A stretch of DNA of 64,000 bases from Nocardia otitidiscaviarum NBRC 14405 (GCF_000308635.1 NZ_BAGD01000065.1:1-64000); one strand, 5' to 3'; shown: positions 8,502-18,341, numbered from the stretch's first letter. Notes: generated by a model from the letters alone, not told the origin. Numbers and translations are program-made.

Positions 8502-8759
8502 CCGACCGTCGGCACCTCGGCGCGACCGATCCACCGTCCGCGCGTGCTGGACGGCCCGGGGTGATCCACCCGTTTCGAACGGTTTGCCGATCGGTCGCCG
8601 ACACTTGCGATCAAACAACAACCGGACCACCCGGTTCTTGGTATCTTCTGCCCGGAGCGCCGCCGTCCACCGGGCTTGGAGCTCGGGACGCGGATATCGC
8701 GGCGCTGTCGCGCGATCTGGAGGAGTCAGTCCGAACGTTCCGAACAAGGAGTGTGCGCC

Positions 8760-9695
8760 TTGTCTTTTCGAACTACCCGATCGTCCTCGGCGGCCTGGGG
8801 CCTGGCCGCGGCCGCCGTGGTGGCCGCGTCCGGAGCGCTGTACACCGCGGATGCGCCCCCGGCCGCCGCCGTCCCGAACGCCTGTCCAGACCTCAATGTG
8901 ATCGCCGTGCCCGGCACCTGGGAGACCTCCAAGGAGGAACCTAGCCAGGGCATGCTGGCCCAGGTCACCCAGGGCTTGCCGGGCAATGTGCGCACCGATT
9001 ACGTGACCTATGCGGCCACCGCCCTGCCGTGGGAGGGCGCGGTCTACGGGCGGTCCAAGAAGGAGGCCGTCGACACCGCGCGCGGTCTGCTCTCAACCAC
9101 CGCGGCCCGTTGCGACGCAACGCGTTTCGCACTCATCGGCTACAGCCAGGGCGCCGATGCGGCCGGTGATCTGGCCGCCGAGATCGGCACCGGATTCGGT
9201 GTGGTGCCGCCGGACCGGATCGCGGCGGTCGGCCTGATGTCGGATCCGCGCCGCTCCCCCGCCGACGCGCTGGTGGGCCCGCCGGTGCCCGGCGCGGGTG
9301 CGGGCGGAGCGCGGGTCGGCGGCTTCGGCTGGCTGTCGGACAAGGTGCGCACCTTCTGCGCGGAGGGCGATCTGTACTGTTCGGTGCCCAATGACGATCT
9401 CGCCGGGCGCTTCGCGGGCTTCGCCACCCAGCTGTCCGCGCCGGATCCGCTGCAGGTCGGCAATTACGCCTACACACTGCAATCGATTCTGGCCGAGGCG
9501 CTCATTCCGGGCGGCACCGCCATTCTGGCCGCTCCGGCCGAGGATCCGGCCGGTGAGCAGTGGGTGCGCCAGGTGCAGGAATTCCTGGTCTCCGGTGTGC
9601 ACCAGTCCTATCCGCGCTATGTGGTGGACGGGAGCGGTGCGACCGCCACGCACTGGCTGCACAACTGGCTGGCCGACGTGGCCGTGGCCGACTGA
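8760..9695 (+). CDS. Secreted cutinase-family serine esterase
   Basis: A roughly 311-aa exported alpha/beta hydrolase. The N-terminus has a basic RTTR stretch, a hydrophobic segment (about residues 12-28) and an Ala/Pro-rich cleavage region before the mature VPNACPDLNVIAVPGTWE. The nucleophile elbow is GYSQGADAAGD with S129. The family acts on cutin-like polyesters, triglycerides or phospholipids; mycobacterial Culp members are cell-wall lipases/esterases. I favour a TTG start at 8760, 8 bases after AAGGAG; GTG 8751 is inside that site. It converges on a membrane-protein gene with almost no gap. Confidence 0.85.
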   Translation: MSFRTTRSSSAAWGLAAAAVVAASGALYTADAPPAAAVPNACPDLNVIAVPGTWETSKEEPSQGMLAQVTQGLPGNVRTDYVTYAATALPWEGAVYGRSKKEAVDTARGLLSTTAARCDATRFALIGYSQGADAAGDLAAEIGTGFGVVPPDRIAAVGLMSDPRRSPADALVGPPVPGAGAGGARVGGFGWLSDKVRTFCAEGDLYCSVPNDDLAGRFAGFATQLSAPDPLQVGNYAYTLQSILAEALIPGGTAILAAPAEDPAGEQWVRQVQEFLVSGVHQSYPRYVVDGSGATATHWLHNWLADVAVAD

Positions 9696-9699
9696 GCGG

Positions 9700-10938
9700 T
9701 CACGCCGCGGCGGCGGATGTGCGCGCCCGCAGACGGTCGTAGCCGAGGGTGGTCGCGACGCCCAGCCCGACCGCGATCGCGACGCCGAGCGTGCACATCC
9801 CCACCGCGCGGGTCAGGCCCGCGTCGGCGCGGGCGTCGAAGTACAGGATCGAACGGATGCCGAGATAGACCTGGTGCATCGGCTCGAATCGCGACAGTGC
9901 CCCGTATGCCGGCGGCGTGGCCTCGATGGGCACGATGCCGCCGGACGACGGCAGCCCCAAGGCCAGGAAGAGCAGCATATTGATGGGCATGCCGAGGGTG
10001 TTGAGCACCGGCAGCCGCAGCGCCGTCGCCGCGGTGGCGACCACCGTCAGAATGGTCATGGCGGTCATGCCGATGGCGAGTGAGGCGTAGGCGCTGAACA
10101 GGTAGAGCGCCGCGTGATGGTCCATCGGCATGCCCAGCGCCGCGGCGATGAGCTGATAGACACCGGCCATCACCACCGCCACCACGGCCGCGAGCCCCCA
10201 CTTGTAGAGCAGCACCCGCCAGCGCGAGATCCCGGTGTCGCGCGCTACGGCCGCGTCCACGCCGCCATTGATGAGCAGGCTGCCGGTGAATCCGGCGAAG
10301 ACCACCAGCAGCGTGTAGTAGAAGGCCGAGATGCCGTTGGCGCTGCCCGCGGGCAGCGGATGGAATTCGACGACCGACACCCGGATCGGTTCGGCGAGGG
10401 TGATCAGGGCGGCATCGGACAGCGGCACCCCGTTCACCCGCGCCCGGTCCAGCACGTCCGCGCCGAGTTCACGGTTGGCACGCTCCAGCACCGGATTCAC
10501 GAGCCGCTCCGCCAACGAGACCGCCGTGGCACCGGTGCGCGGATTGGTCCGGATCTCGACCACCGGTGGCGCGCCCACGCCGGTGGGCTGTTCGAGGGCG
10601 GTCACCCGGGTGCTGAAGTCGGCGGGAATCACGATGGCGGCGTACGCCTTTCCCGCCGACAGCACCGATTCCGCGGTCGCGGCGTCGGTCGCCCGGAGGC
10701 TGACCTGATCACCCCGCAGCCCGGCGGTCACAGTATCGGCCACGGCGGCGCCGTACTCGCCCCGATCCTCTTTCACCAGCAGCAGCGGGAAGTCGTGCAG
10801 ATTGCGCTGCGGATCGAGAATACTGGCCAGATACGACAGCGCCAGCAGACTCAGCAACCCCATCGCGACCAGCAGAGGAACCGCCCAGAGCTGGTGCTCT
10901 CGGCGGGGTGGGACCGGATTCGGCGCGTCGGTCGGCAC
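9700..10938 (-). CDS. ABC-2/YhgE-Pip-like membrane protein
   Basis: A 412-aa integral membrane protein: one N-terminal helix (about residues 17-40), a roughly 170-residue extracytoplasmic domain (LLLVKEDRGEYGAAVAD; SAGKAYAAIVIPADFS) and then five or six C-terminal helices. This is the ABC-2 permease/YhgE-Pip layout seen in exporters and phage-infection proteins. No ATPase gene is adjacent, so the transport role is uncertain. It starts at a GTG with a weak ribosome site and follows gcvH on the same strand after 48 bases, so it may be read together with gcvTH. Confidence 0.7.
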   Translation of the reverse strand: MPTDAPNPVPPRREHQLWAVPLLVAMGLLSLLALSYLASILDPQRNLHDFPLLLVKEDRGEYGAAVADTVTAGLRGDQVSLRATDAATAESVLSAGKAYAAIVIPADFSTRVTALEQPTGVGAPPVVEIRTNPRTGATAVSLAERLVNPVLERANRELGADVLDRARVNGVPLSDAALITLAEPIRVSVVEFHPLPAGSANGISAFYYTLLVVFAGFTGSLLINGGVDAAVARDTGISRWRVLLYKWGLAAVVAVVMAGVYQLIAAALGMPMDHHAALYLFSAYASLAIGMTAMTILTVVATAATALRLPVLNTLGMPINMLLFLALGLPSSGGIVPIEATPPAYGALSRFEPMHQVYLGIRSILYFDARADAGLTRAVGMCTLGVAIAVGLGVATTLGYDRLRARTSAAAA

Positions 10939-10986
10939 TCACCCGACGCTAGCAGCACACCCGGAGCGAACGTTCGTCGTGGGTGG

Positions 10987-11358
10987 TCAGTCGCCGGTCA
11001 GGGCGGCGTAGGCGGTGGCGTCCAGCAGCGCACCGGTGGATTCGACCCGCACCCGGAACAGCCAGCCCGCACCGTACGGGTCGGAGTTGACCGTATCCGG
11101 ATCGTCGACGACCGCGGCATTGATCTCCACGACCTCGCCCGTCACCGGCGAGTACAGGTCGCTGACGGATTTGGTGGACTCGATCTCACCGCAGACCTCC
11201 CCCTGCGCGACGCGGTCGCCGACGGCGGGCAGTTGCACGAAGACCACGTCACCGAGCGACGAGGCGGCGAAGTCGGTGACGCCCACGGTGGCGGTGCCGT
11301 CGACGACATGCAGCCACTCGTGCTCTTCGGTGTAGCTCAGATGTTCGGGAAAACCCAT
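10987..11358 (-). CDS. gcvH: Glycine cleavage system H protein
   Basis: A 123-aa lipoyl carrier that shuttles the aminomethyl group between the P, T and L proteins of glycine cleavage. The lipoylation motif is [14 protein letters not shown], with K63 as the acceptor; [10 protein letters not shown] at the N-terminus and the [12 protein letters not shown] segment are standard. It lies 15 bases downstream of gcvT in the same operon and so under the upstream glycine riboswitch. The P protein gene (gcvP) is not in this window. Confidence 0.97.
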   Translation of the reverse strand: MGFPEHLSYTEEHEWLHVVDGTATVGVTDFAASSLGDVVFVQLPAVGDRVAQGEVCGEIESTKSVSDLYSPVTGEVVEINAAVVDDPDTVNSDPYGAGWLFRVRVESTGALLDATAYAALTGD

Positions 11359-11373
11359 GATGGACGACCTCTT

Positions 11374-12492
11374 TCAGGAGCGGGAGTAGAAGGGCAGGGC
11401 GGTGGTCTCGACCGGTTCGCGACGGCCGCGCACATCGATGGTCAAGGCGGTGCCGGGGGCCGCGTGGTCGCTGTCCACCATGGCCATGGCGATGGGCACG
11501 CCCAGGGTGGGAGAAAGCGCACCGCTGGTGACCACGCCGACCGCTCGGTCGTCGGCGTAGATCCCGTAGCCGTGGCGACCGGCGCGGCGGCCGGATCCGA
11601 TGAGCCCCACCAGCGTTCGGCCGCCGCCCACCTGCTCGCGGGCGGCCAGCGCGGTTCGCCCGACGAAAGTACCCGGCTTGTCGAACTTCACGACCCGGCC
11701 GAGGCCGACGTCGAACGGAGTCACACCGACATGGAGTTCGTTGCCGTACAACGGCATTCCCGCCTCCAACCGCAGGGTGTCGCGGCAGGCCAGACCCGCG
11801 GGCAGCAGGCCGTGCGCTGCCCCGGCCACGCTCAGCGCCCGCCAGATGTCGGCGGCCCGCTCGGGCGCGCAGTACACCTCGAAACCGTCCTCACCGGTGT
11901 AGCCGGTGCGTGCCAGCAGCACATCGACTCCGGCGATCCGGGCGGGCATGCCGGCGTAGTACTTCAGCGGACTCGGATCGACATCGGTCACGGCACCGAC
12001 GATCGCCGCCGAGCGCGGCCCCTGCACCGCGATGAGGGCGTAGTCGGTCGAACGGTTCGCCACCTCCGCGGCGAACCCGTGCGCCCGATCACGAAGCAGG
12101 ATGTAGACGATCTCGGCATTGGCGGCATTGGCGACCACCAGGAATCGCTGCTCGGCCAGCCGGTACACCACCAGATCGTCGAGGACGCCGCCGTTGTCGT
12201 GGCAGAGCATGGTGTAGCGGGCGCGGCCGACCGGCACCGCCGACAGCCGCCCGACCAGTGCGAAGTCCAGCATGCGCGCGGCCTCCGGCCCGGACACCTC
12301 GATCTCGCCCATATGCGAGAGGTCGAAGATCCCGGCGGCCTCCCGCACCGCGCGGTGCTCGGCGAGTTCGCTGCCGTAGCGCACGGGCATGCGCCATCCG
12401 GCGAAGTCGATGAAGACGGCGCCGTGCTCGGCGTGGACGGCTTCCAAGGGTAACGACGTGCGGGTGGGCACGCCGTCGCGAGCGACAGTCAT
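11374..12492 (-). CDS. gcvT: Aminomethyltransferase (glycine cleavage T protein)
   Basis: A 372-aa tetrahydrofolate-dependent aminomethyltransferase that releases ammonia and forms methylene-THF from the H-protein intermediate. Family motifs are visible along its length: VFIDFAGWRMPVRYGSELAE, IFDLSHMGEIEVSGPEAARM, TGYTGEDGFEVYC, LACRDTLRLEAGMPLYGNEL, and a C-terminal barrel (GYGIYADDRAVGVVTSGALS). The ATG at 12492 lies 40 bases downstream of a tandem glycine riboswitch; gcvH follows. Confidence 0.97.
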   Translation of the reverse strand: MTVARDGVPTRTSLPLEAVHAEHGAVFIDFAGWRMPVRYGSELAEHRAVREAAGIFDLSHMGEIEVSGPEAARMLDFALVGRLSAVPVGRARYTMLCHDNGGVLDDLVVYRLAEQRFLVVANAANAEIVYILLRDRAHGFAAEVANRSTDYALIAVQGPRSAAIVGAVTDVDPSPLKYYAGMPARIAGVDVLLARTGYTGEDGFEVYCAPERAADIWRALSVAGAAHGLLPAGLACRDTLRLEAGMPLYGNELHVGVTPFDVGLGRVVKFDKPGTFVGRTALAAREQVGGGRTLVGLIGSGRRAGRHGYGIYADDRAVGVVTSGALSPTLGVPIAMAMVDSDHAAPGTALTIDVRGRREPVETTALPFYSRS

Positions 12493-12532
12493 GGGAGGTC
12501 CTCGAGTCGACCGGGACGCTACCCGGTGTCCG

Positions 12533-12712
12533 GAACTCCCCCTCTGTCATGGAACCTGAGAGCTTCACCGCCGCAGGCGGTTTGCACCGTGGGTGAGGCG
12601 CTCGGTGCGCCTGCTTTCCAGAGTGGCCTGGTCGATGCGGTACCTGTACCTGAGAGATTCCGGGGAGTTTGCTCCTTCGGCGCCCCGCTGCCGGGGACTC
12701 TCCCGCTACGAC
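12533..12712 (-). ncRNA. Tandem glycine riboswitch upstream of gcvT
   Basis: Reading the minus strand, two consecutive glycine-aptamer patterns occur. Aptamer 1 (about 12708-12642) has GCGGGAGAGTCCCCGG, GCCGAAGGAGCAA and AATCTCTCAGG. Aptamer 2 (about 12630-12535) has CACTCTGGAAAGC, ACCCACGGTGCAAACC, AAGCTCTCAGG and the closing CAGAGGGGG. The order and the short linker match the cooperative tandem glycine riboswitch. The gene just downstream is gcvT, the expected target, switched on by excess glycine. Boundaries are by eye. Confidence 0.93.
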
Positions 12713-12756
12713 TCGTCGCGGCCCGATATGCGGTTGTGGCGGTCAGCATAGGCGAA

Positions 12757-12793
12757 GACCGCGCGCGAGGCATCCTTCGCCCCGCGCGCGGTC
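12757..12793 (-). terminator. Strong hairpin ending the pruA-proline dehydrogenase operon
   Basis: GACCGCGCGC (12757-12766) and GCGCGCGGTC (12784-12793) form a perfect 10-bp GC stem, 61 bases past the proline dehydrogenase stop. It would insulate the gcvT riboswitch from read-through. Confidence 0.65.
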
Positions 12794-12854
12794 GCCGATC
12801 CCGGTGGGTGCGGCGGTCTTGGCGTCGGGTCACGCGGCACCGCGCCGGGTCGGT

Positions 12855-13823
12855 TCACTTCCGCGGTGCCGCCGCCCGCAGGAAGAACATGAGGTTGGCG
12901 GGCCGCTCGGCCAGGCGCCGCACGAAGTAGGCGTACCACTGGTCGCCGAAGGGCACGTACACCCGCAGCCGCTGCCCCAGTCCCGCCAGCCGGGCCTGTT
13001 CCTCCGCGCGCACGCCGTAGAGCATCTGGTATTCGAAGTCGTCGGTGCCTCGCCGCGCGGTGGTGGCCAACAGCGCGGCCGACCCGATCAGGGCCGGATC
13101 GTGGGTGGCGACCATGGGATACCCCTTGCCCGCCATGAGGATGCGCAGACAGCGCAGGTAGGCCGCGTCCACGTCGCGGCGGCCGCGGTGGGCGACGGTC
13201 GCGGGTTCGTCGTAGGCGCCCTTGCACAGCCGGATGCGCGCGCCCGCGTCGGCGAACTCCTCGCAGTCGGCCTCGGTGCGGCGCAGATACGCCTGGAGTA
13301 CCGTGCCCACCGTGTCCGGGTGGTCGCGGCGCAGTTCGCGCACGATGGCCAGGGTGGAATCGGTGGTGGTGTGGTCCTCGGCGTCGAAGGTCACCCAGAT
13401 GCCCCGCGCGGCGGCGGCCTCGACAATGGTGCGGGCGTGGGCGAGGGCGGTGTCCTGCCCGGTACCGGGCAGCGACCGACCGAGGGCGGAGAGCTTGACC
13501 GACACCTCGAGTGGCCGCGGACGGTCGTCCGGCGTATCCGACCCAAGGTCCGACAGGGCGCGCAGCAGCGTCTCGTATTCACGCACCACCTGCTGCGCCT
13601 GTTCCGGCCGGGTGATGTCCTCGCCGAGATAGTCGACGGTGACCGATAGGCTCTGCTGCCGTAGCGCACGCACCACCGCCAGCACGGCATCGGTGGTGTC
13701 GCCCGCGACGAAGCGGTCGACGAGGCCGCGGGTCACCGGCATGCGGGTGACGGCCTGCTCGAGGCACGCCGAACGCGCGGCGGCCAGCAGCGCCGGTCGC
13801 AGCGGATTGCGCGACATGCTCAT
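12855..13823 (-). CDS. pruB: Proline dehydrogenase (monofunctional)
   Basis: A 322-aa FAD enzyme that oxidises L-proline to pyrroline-5-carboxylate, the first step of proline catabolism. The TIM-barrel shows VTVDYLGEDIT near the N-terminus, VSVKLSALG, WVTFDAEDHTTTD, RIRLCKGAYDEP, VATHDPAL, FEYQMLYGVR and the C-terminal YVPFGDQWYAYFVRRLAERP; these include the flavin- and substrate-binding segments of PutA/PRODH. Its ATG overlaps the stop of the upstream P5C dehydrogenase gene by 4 bases (ATGA), so the two are translationally coupled. Length and order match M. tuberculosis Rv1187-Rv1188. Confidence 0.95.
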   Translation of the reverse strand: MSMSRNPLRPALLAAARSACLEQAVTRMPVTRGLVDRFVAGDTTDAVLAVVRALRQQSLSVTVDYLGEDITRPEQAQQVVREYETLLRALSDLGSDTPDDRPRPLEVSVKLSALGRSLPGTGQDTALAHARTIVEAAAARGIWVTFDAEDHTTTDSTLAIVRELRRDHPDTVGTVLQAYLRRTEADCEEFADAGARIRLCKGAYDEPATVAHRGRRDVDAAYLRCLRILMAGKGYPMVATHDPALIGSAALLATTARRGTDDFEYQMLYGVRAEEQARLAGLGQRLRVYVPFGDQWYAYFVRRLAERPANLMFFLRAAAPRK

Positions 13824-15475
13824 CGTCCCTCCTCGGATTCCGGTCGCTGGTGCGGATACTCGTGCGACCGGGCGGGGACGAACGTCTCCTTGATCGAGCG
13901 CGGCGAGGTCCAGCGCAGCAGGTTCAGCGGCGATCCGGCCTTGTCGTTGGTGCCCGACGCGCGTGCGCCGCCGAACGGCTGCTGCCCCACCACCGCACCG
14001 GTGGGCTTGTCGTTGACGTAGAAGTTCCCGGCCGCGAAACGCAACGCCGCGCCGGCCTTGTCGATGGCGTGGCGGTCCTGGGCGAGGATCGCCCCGGTGA
14101 GCGCGTAACCGCTGCCGGAGTCGACCATCCGCAATACCTCGTCGAAGGCGTCGGCGCGGCTGTCGTCGTAGACGTGCAGGGCGAGAATCGGTCCGAAGTA
14201 CTCGGTGGCGAAGGCCGTGTCGGTGGGATCGTCACCGAGCAGCAGGGTCGGCGCGATGAAGTAGCCGACGCTGTCGTCGTAGGTGCCGCCCGCCGCGATG
14301 GTCAGTCCGGCGGTGGCCTTGGCCCGCTCGATGGCGGCGGCATTGCGGTCGAAGGCACGGCGATCGATCACGGCCCCACCGAAATTCGTGAAGTCCGTGA
14401 TGTCGCCGTAGGTCAGCGAACCGATTCGGCCGATCAGCTCGTCACCCATGCGTGCCCACAGCGAACGGGGGACGAAGGCGCGCGAGGCGGCCGAGCACTT
14501 CTGCCCCTGGTATTCGTACGCGCCGCGAATCAGCGCGGTGATCAGGGCCTCAGGGTCGGCGGAGGGATGGGCGAGCACGAAATCCTTGCCGCCGGTCTCG
14601 CCGACCAGTCTCGGGTAGCCGTGGTAGCGCTCGATGCGGCTGCCGACCTCGCGCCACAGGTGCTGGAAGGTGCTGGTGGAGCCGGTGAAATGGATGCCGG
14701 CGAGCCGTGGATCGTGCAGCGTCACCTCGGAGACCTCGGGGCCGTACCCGTGCACGAGATTGATCACGCCCGGCGGCAGTCCGGCGGCCTCGAGCAGGCG
14801 CATGGTGTGGTAGGCGGCCACGGCCTGGGTGACCGAGGGCTTCCACACCACCGTATTGCCCATGAGCGCGGGTGCGGTCGGCAGATTGCCCGCGATGGCC
14901 GTGAAGTTGAACGGCGTCACGGCGTAGACGAACCCTTCCAGGGGCCGGTGATCCATCCGGTTCCACACCCCCGGCGCGGAATTGGGCTGCTCTGCCAGGA
15001 TCTGCCGCGCGAAGTGCACATTGAACCGCCAGAAGTCCACCAGTTCGCAGGGTGCGTCGATCTCGGCCTGGTATGCGGTCTTGGATTGGCCCAACATGGT
15101 TGCGGCGGCGATGGTTTCGCGCCAGGGACCGGCCAGCAGGTCGGCGGCGCGCAGGAAGACCGCCGCGCGTTCGTCGAAGGGCAACTCCCGCCACGCGGGT
15201 GCGGCGGCAGTGGCCGCCTCGACGGCCGCCTGCGCATCGGCCGCGTTGGCCGTGGTCAGCGTACCGAGTACGGCGGCGTGCCGATGGGGTTGCACCACAT
15301 CGACGCGCTCCCCGCCTCCGGTCCGATGCACGCCGTCGATGACATGGCGAATATCGGTGGGCTCGGCCGACAGCGTGTCGAGCGCCGTGCGCAGGCGGGC
15401 CCGTTCGGGGCTGCCCGGCGCGTACTGATTGACCGGTTCATTGGTCGGTGCGGGCACCGTGGTGATCGCGTCCAT
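13820..15475 (-). CDS. pruA: L-glutamate gamma-semialdehyde (P5C) dehydrogenase
   Basis: A 551-aa NAD-dependent aldehyde dehydrogenase that converts glutamate semialdehyde to glutamate, second step of proline use. The family pattern includes YAVTPFNFTAIAGNLPTAPA, GNTVVWKPS, GIHFTGSTSTF, LVGETGGKDFVLAHPSA (catalytic Glu), YEYQGQKCSAASRAFVP (catalytic Cys) and QQPFGGARASGTNDKAG. The frame stays open far upstream, but the recognisable protein starts at ATG 15475. It leads the pruA-pruB operon and is divergent from pruC with a 110-base promoter region between. Confidence 0.95.
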   Translation of the reverse strand: MDAITTVPAPTNEPVNQYAPGSPERARLRTALDTLSAEPTDIRHVIDGVHRTGGGERVDVVQPHRHAAVLGTLTTANAADAQAAVEAATAAAPAWRELPFDERAAVFLRAADLLAGPWRETIAAATMLGQSKTAYQAEIDAPCELVDFWRFNVHFARQILAEQPNSAPGVWNRMDHRPLEGFVYAVTPFNFTAIAGNLPTAPALMGNTVVWKPSVTQAVAAYHTMRLLEAAGLPPGVINLVHGYGPEVSEVTLHDPRLAGIHFTGSTSTFQHLWREVGSRIERYHGYPRLVGETGGKDFVLAHPSADPEALITALIRGAYEYQGQKCSAASRAFVPRSLWARMGDELIGRIGSLTYGDITDFTNFGGAVIDRRAFDRNAAAIERAKATAGLTIAAGGTYDDSVGYFIAPTLLLGDDPTDTAFATEYFGPILALHVYDDSRADAFDEVLRMVDSGSGYALTGAILAQDRHAIDKAGAALRFAAGNFYVNDKPTGAVVGQQPFGGARASGTNDKAGSPLNLLRWTSPRSIKETFVPARSHEYPHQRPESEEGR

Positions 15476-15585
15476 ATCGAGCAATAAACCCGAAAACCGC
15501 CCCCATGTGATTGGCCGATCGGATGAAATGGGACAGAGGATTTCGTTCGATGCGATGACGAGGATGAGCATGCGACTATCGCTGG

Positions 15586-17250
15586 ATGGCAGCCGTGCGT
15601 AGTTCCATTCCCCTGGCCGAGCTGCTGTCCGCGCTGACCGATGCCGTCGCCGAACTCGTGGACGCCCCCGCGGGCACCGCGGTCGGCATCGGTTCGGTCG
15701 CCTTCCTGGATACCGGCGACCTGACCGCCGAACCCCCACCCGCCCGTGCGCTGCCGCACCTGTTTCTCCAGGTCAGCGTGAGCATCGAGGACGCCGTCCG
15801 CTGGCTCGAGCTGCTCGCCGACGGCTGCCCCGTCGAGCTGCGGCCGCGCGCGGTCTTCATCAAGGACGCCGACACCCTGCCCGATGTGCGCGCCGCCGCC
15901 CGCGCCGCCGGTGTGGCACTGGTCAGCGTCAACCCGCAGGCGCGCTGGGAGATGGTGCACGCGCTGGTCAACCGCATCATTCGCGCGGGCGGCACGCCCC
16001 ATTCGGCCGGTGCGCCCGGTGCGCTGACGCCCGACACCGATCTCTTCGGGCTCGCGCAGACCGTCGCGGAATCAACGGGTGGACTGGTCTCGATCGAGGA
16101 CGAGCAGTCCCGGGTGCTGGCCTATTCCGCCGACAGCACCGATGACGCCGACCCGGTGCGGCGACTCTCGGTCCTCGGCAGGCAGGGACCGCCGGGCCAC
16201 CTGCGCTGGTTGCAGCGCACGCACGTCTTCGAACGGCTGCACAGTTCCGGCGACGTGGTGGCGGTGCCGGCCAACGGCGAGTGGGAGACCCGGGGCCGCC
16301 TGGCCATCGGTATCCGCGCCCACGGACGTCCGGGCGATCGACCGGAGCCGCTGGGCACCATCTGGGTGCAGGAGGCCGCCGAGGCGCTGCCCGCCGACTG
16401 CGCCGACGTCCTGCGCGGGGCGGCCGCCATCGCGGCCCGGGTGCTGTGGCGGGCCCGGCACGCGCCCAGCACGGACACCCTGCTCATCCAGCGGCTCTTC
16501 GGCGAGCACGGCGGCGATGTCGACATCCCTTCCGTGGCGGCTACTTTCGGCATCGCCGCCGAGGGCAGCGGCGCGGTGGTCGGCTTCGGCTGCGCCGACC
16601 GCGCCCGCCCCGACGACGCCGCCATCCGCCGCGCCGCCGTCACCCTGCGTCTACATGCCAGCAGCTTCCGACAGGACTGCGTCACCACGGTGATCGACAG
16701 CCGCCCCTATGTGCTCTTCCCCGAACACCATTCGATCGACAGCGTCGAGTCGTGGACCCGCCAGATCATCCTGCGGCTGGAGGAGCAATCGGGCTCTTCC
16801 CTGCGCGCCGCCATCAGCGCCCCCGTCGCCGGACTCGCCGACGTCGCCCGCGCCCGCGCCGAGGTGGACCGCGTTCTCGACCGCACCGCCGCCCTCCCCC
16901 ACACCGAACAGGTGACCACCCTCGCCCGCTCCCGCACCACCGTCCTACTCGGCGAAATCCTCACCCTCATAACGAATAATCCGCAACTGCGCGACCCGCG
17001 CCTGGACACCGTCATCGACTACGACACCCGCTATTCCGCCGAACTACGCGACAGCGTCGAACAGTATCTCCGCTGCCACGGCGATGTACGCACCGCGGCA
17101 CGCCTGCTGCGAATCCACCCGAACACCCTGCGCTACCGCCTACGCCGAGCCGGACATATCCTCCACATGGATCTCGACGATCCGGCGGATCGACTCCTGT
17201 TGGAACTCCAACTCGCCGCCGACAGGGAGAAGCGCGGAGAGACACGATGA
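15586..17250 (+). CDS. pruC: PucR-type regulator of proline utilisation
   Basis: A 554-aa regulator: N-terminal sensory half (about 1-150), a GAF-like middle (TGGLVSIEDEQSRVLAYSAD), and a C-terminal PucR HTH of the CdaR/PucR kind (LRDSVEQYLRCHGDVRTAAR then LLRIHPNTLRYRLRRAG). It is divergent from pruA, as Rv1186c (PruC) is from Rv1187 in M. tuberculosis, where it activates pruAB in response to proline. Gene order, size and domain plan support the same role. No clear ribosome site precedes the ATG, and the intergenic region is rather AT-rich for this window. Confidence 0.88.
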   Translation: MAAVRSSIPLAELLSALTDAVAELVDAPAGTAVGIGSVAFLDTGDLTAEPPPARALPHLFLQVSVSIEDAVRWLELLADGCPVELRPRAVFIKDADTLPDVRAAARAAGVALVSVNPQARWEMVHALVNRIIRAGGTPHSAGAPGALTPDTDLFGLAQTVAESTGGLVSIEDEQSRVLAYSADSTDDADPVRRLSVLGRQGPPGHLRWLQRTHVFERLHSSGDVVAVPANGEWETRGRLAIGIRAHGRPGDRPEPLGTIWVQEAAEALPADCADVLRGAAAIAARVLWRARHAPSTDTLLIQRLFGEHGGDVDIPSVAATFGIAAEGSGAVVGFGCADRARPDDAAIRRAAVTLRLHASSFRQDCVTTVIDSRPYVLFPEHHSIDSVESWTRQIILRLEEQSGSSLRAAISAPVAGLADVARARAEVDRVLDRTAALPHTEQVTTLARSRTTVLLGEILTLITNNPQLRDPRLDTVIDYDTRYSAELRDSVEQYLRCHGDVRTAARLLRIHPNTLRYRLRRAGHILHMDLDDPADRLLLELQLAADREKRGETR

Positions 17251-17327
17251 GGAGATCAACCGGGCGTTGGATCGCCGCACAGCCGTCCGGTCACTCCCGC
17301 GAACGCATGATCCGACGGTGACCCGTT

Positions 17328-18341
17328 TCAGGAAGAGGTCACCGCTGCGGGCGATTCCGCATTGGTCCGCCCGGTCAGCTCCACCGACCGGATACGATCT
17401 TCGATCTCCGTGGCGTGGTGGGCGAGGATGAGTTCGTCGGCCTGGATGTCGGTGGCGAATTCCTCCAGGTACGACTGCACCTCGGCAGGGGTGCCGACGG
17501 CGGTGTACTGGGTCATGGCCGCGAGGTGGCGGCCGTTCGGGGAGGTGAGGAAGGCGTCGATCTCGGCGTCGGTGAAGTCGTGGCCGGCGGCGCCGCGTTT
17601 GATCATCGCGCGGGTGCGGGCGCGGTAGGCGATGGTCTGCTGCTCGACCGCCGCGTCGTGGTCCTCGGCCGCGAAGACGTTCACCCCGGCCATGACGTAC
17701 GGTTCGGGCTGCTGCTCGGAGGGGCGGAAGGTGTCGCGGTAGACGGTGACCGCCTGGTGCAGGGCGTCCGGGGCGAAATGGGAGGCGAAGGCGTAGGGCA
17801 GGCCCAGGTGGGCGGCCAGCTGGGCGCCGAAGAGGGAGGAGCCCAGGATGTAGAGGGGGACAATGCCTTCGGCGCGGGGAACGGCCTGGACGCCGGGAAT
17901 GCGGGAGTCGCCGCTCAGGTAGCCCTGGAGTTCCAGCACGTCCTGGGGGAAGGAGTCCGCGGAGGAGTGGTCGCGGCGCAGGGCGCGCATGGTGGTCTGG
18001 TCACTGCCGGGCGCCCGGCCCAGTCCGAGATCGATGCGGCCCGGGTAGAGGGTTTCCAGGGTGCCGAACTGTTCGGCGATCACCAGCGGCGAATGGTTCG
18101 GCAGCATGATGCCACCCGCGCCGACCCGAATGGTCTCGGTCTTGGACGCCACGTGGCCGATGAGCACACTGGTCGCGCTGGAGGCGATGGACTTCATATT
18201 GTGGTGCTCGGCGTACCAGACCCGGCGATACCCGCTGCGTTCGGCGGCCCTGGCCAGGGCGACGCTGTTGTCGAAGCTGTCGCGGGCCGACTGGCCGCGC
18301 GCGATGGTCGCGAGATCGAGGATCGACAGTGCGAAGGGCAT
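17328..18341 (-). CDS. LLM-class flavin-dependent oxidoreductase
   Basis: A 337-aa luciferase-like (bacterial luciferase family, MsnO8-type) flavin-dependent monooxygenase. The TIM-barrel shows [58 protein letters not shown] and the C-terminal [13 protein letters not shown]2/NADH use is expected and the substrate is unknown. It lies just downstream of the TetR gene on the same strand but with a 58-base gap, so it may be read through from the P450 operon. There is no good Shine-Dalgarno at the ATG. Confidence 0.88.
   Translation of the reverse strand: MPFALSILDLATIARGQSARDSFDNSVALARAAERSGYRRVWYAEHHNMKSIASSATSVLIGHVASKTETIRVGAGGIMLPNHSPLVIAEQFGTLETLYPGRIDLGLGRAPGSDQTTMRALRRDHSSADSFPQDVLELQGYLSGDSRIPGVQAVPRAEGIVPLYILGSSLFGAQLAAHLGLPYAFASHFAPDALHQAVTVYRDTFRPSEQQPEPYVMAGVNVFAAEDHDAAVEQQTIAYRARTRAMIKRGAAGHDFTDAEIDAFLTSPNGRHLAAMTQYTAVGTPAEVQSYLEEFATDIQADELILAHHATEIEDRIRSVELTGRTNAESPAAVTSS

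Noticed and set aside
10967..10976. CGAACGTTCG as a LexA (SOS) box before the ABC-2-like gene
   Set aside because: The actinobacterial SOS box needs a longer spaced form (TCGAAC-N4-GTTCGA); this 10-base palindrome lacks the spacer, and the neighbouring genes are not repair genes.
10114..12453. A 779-codon plus-strand frame over the membrane protein, gcvH and gcvT
   Set aside because: It spans three recognisable minus-strand genes and reads as Arg/Gly/His-rich antisense protein; chance openness at high GC.
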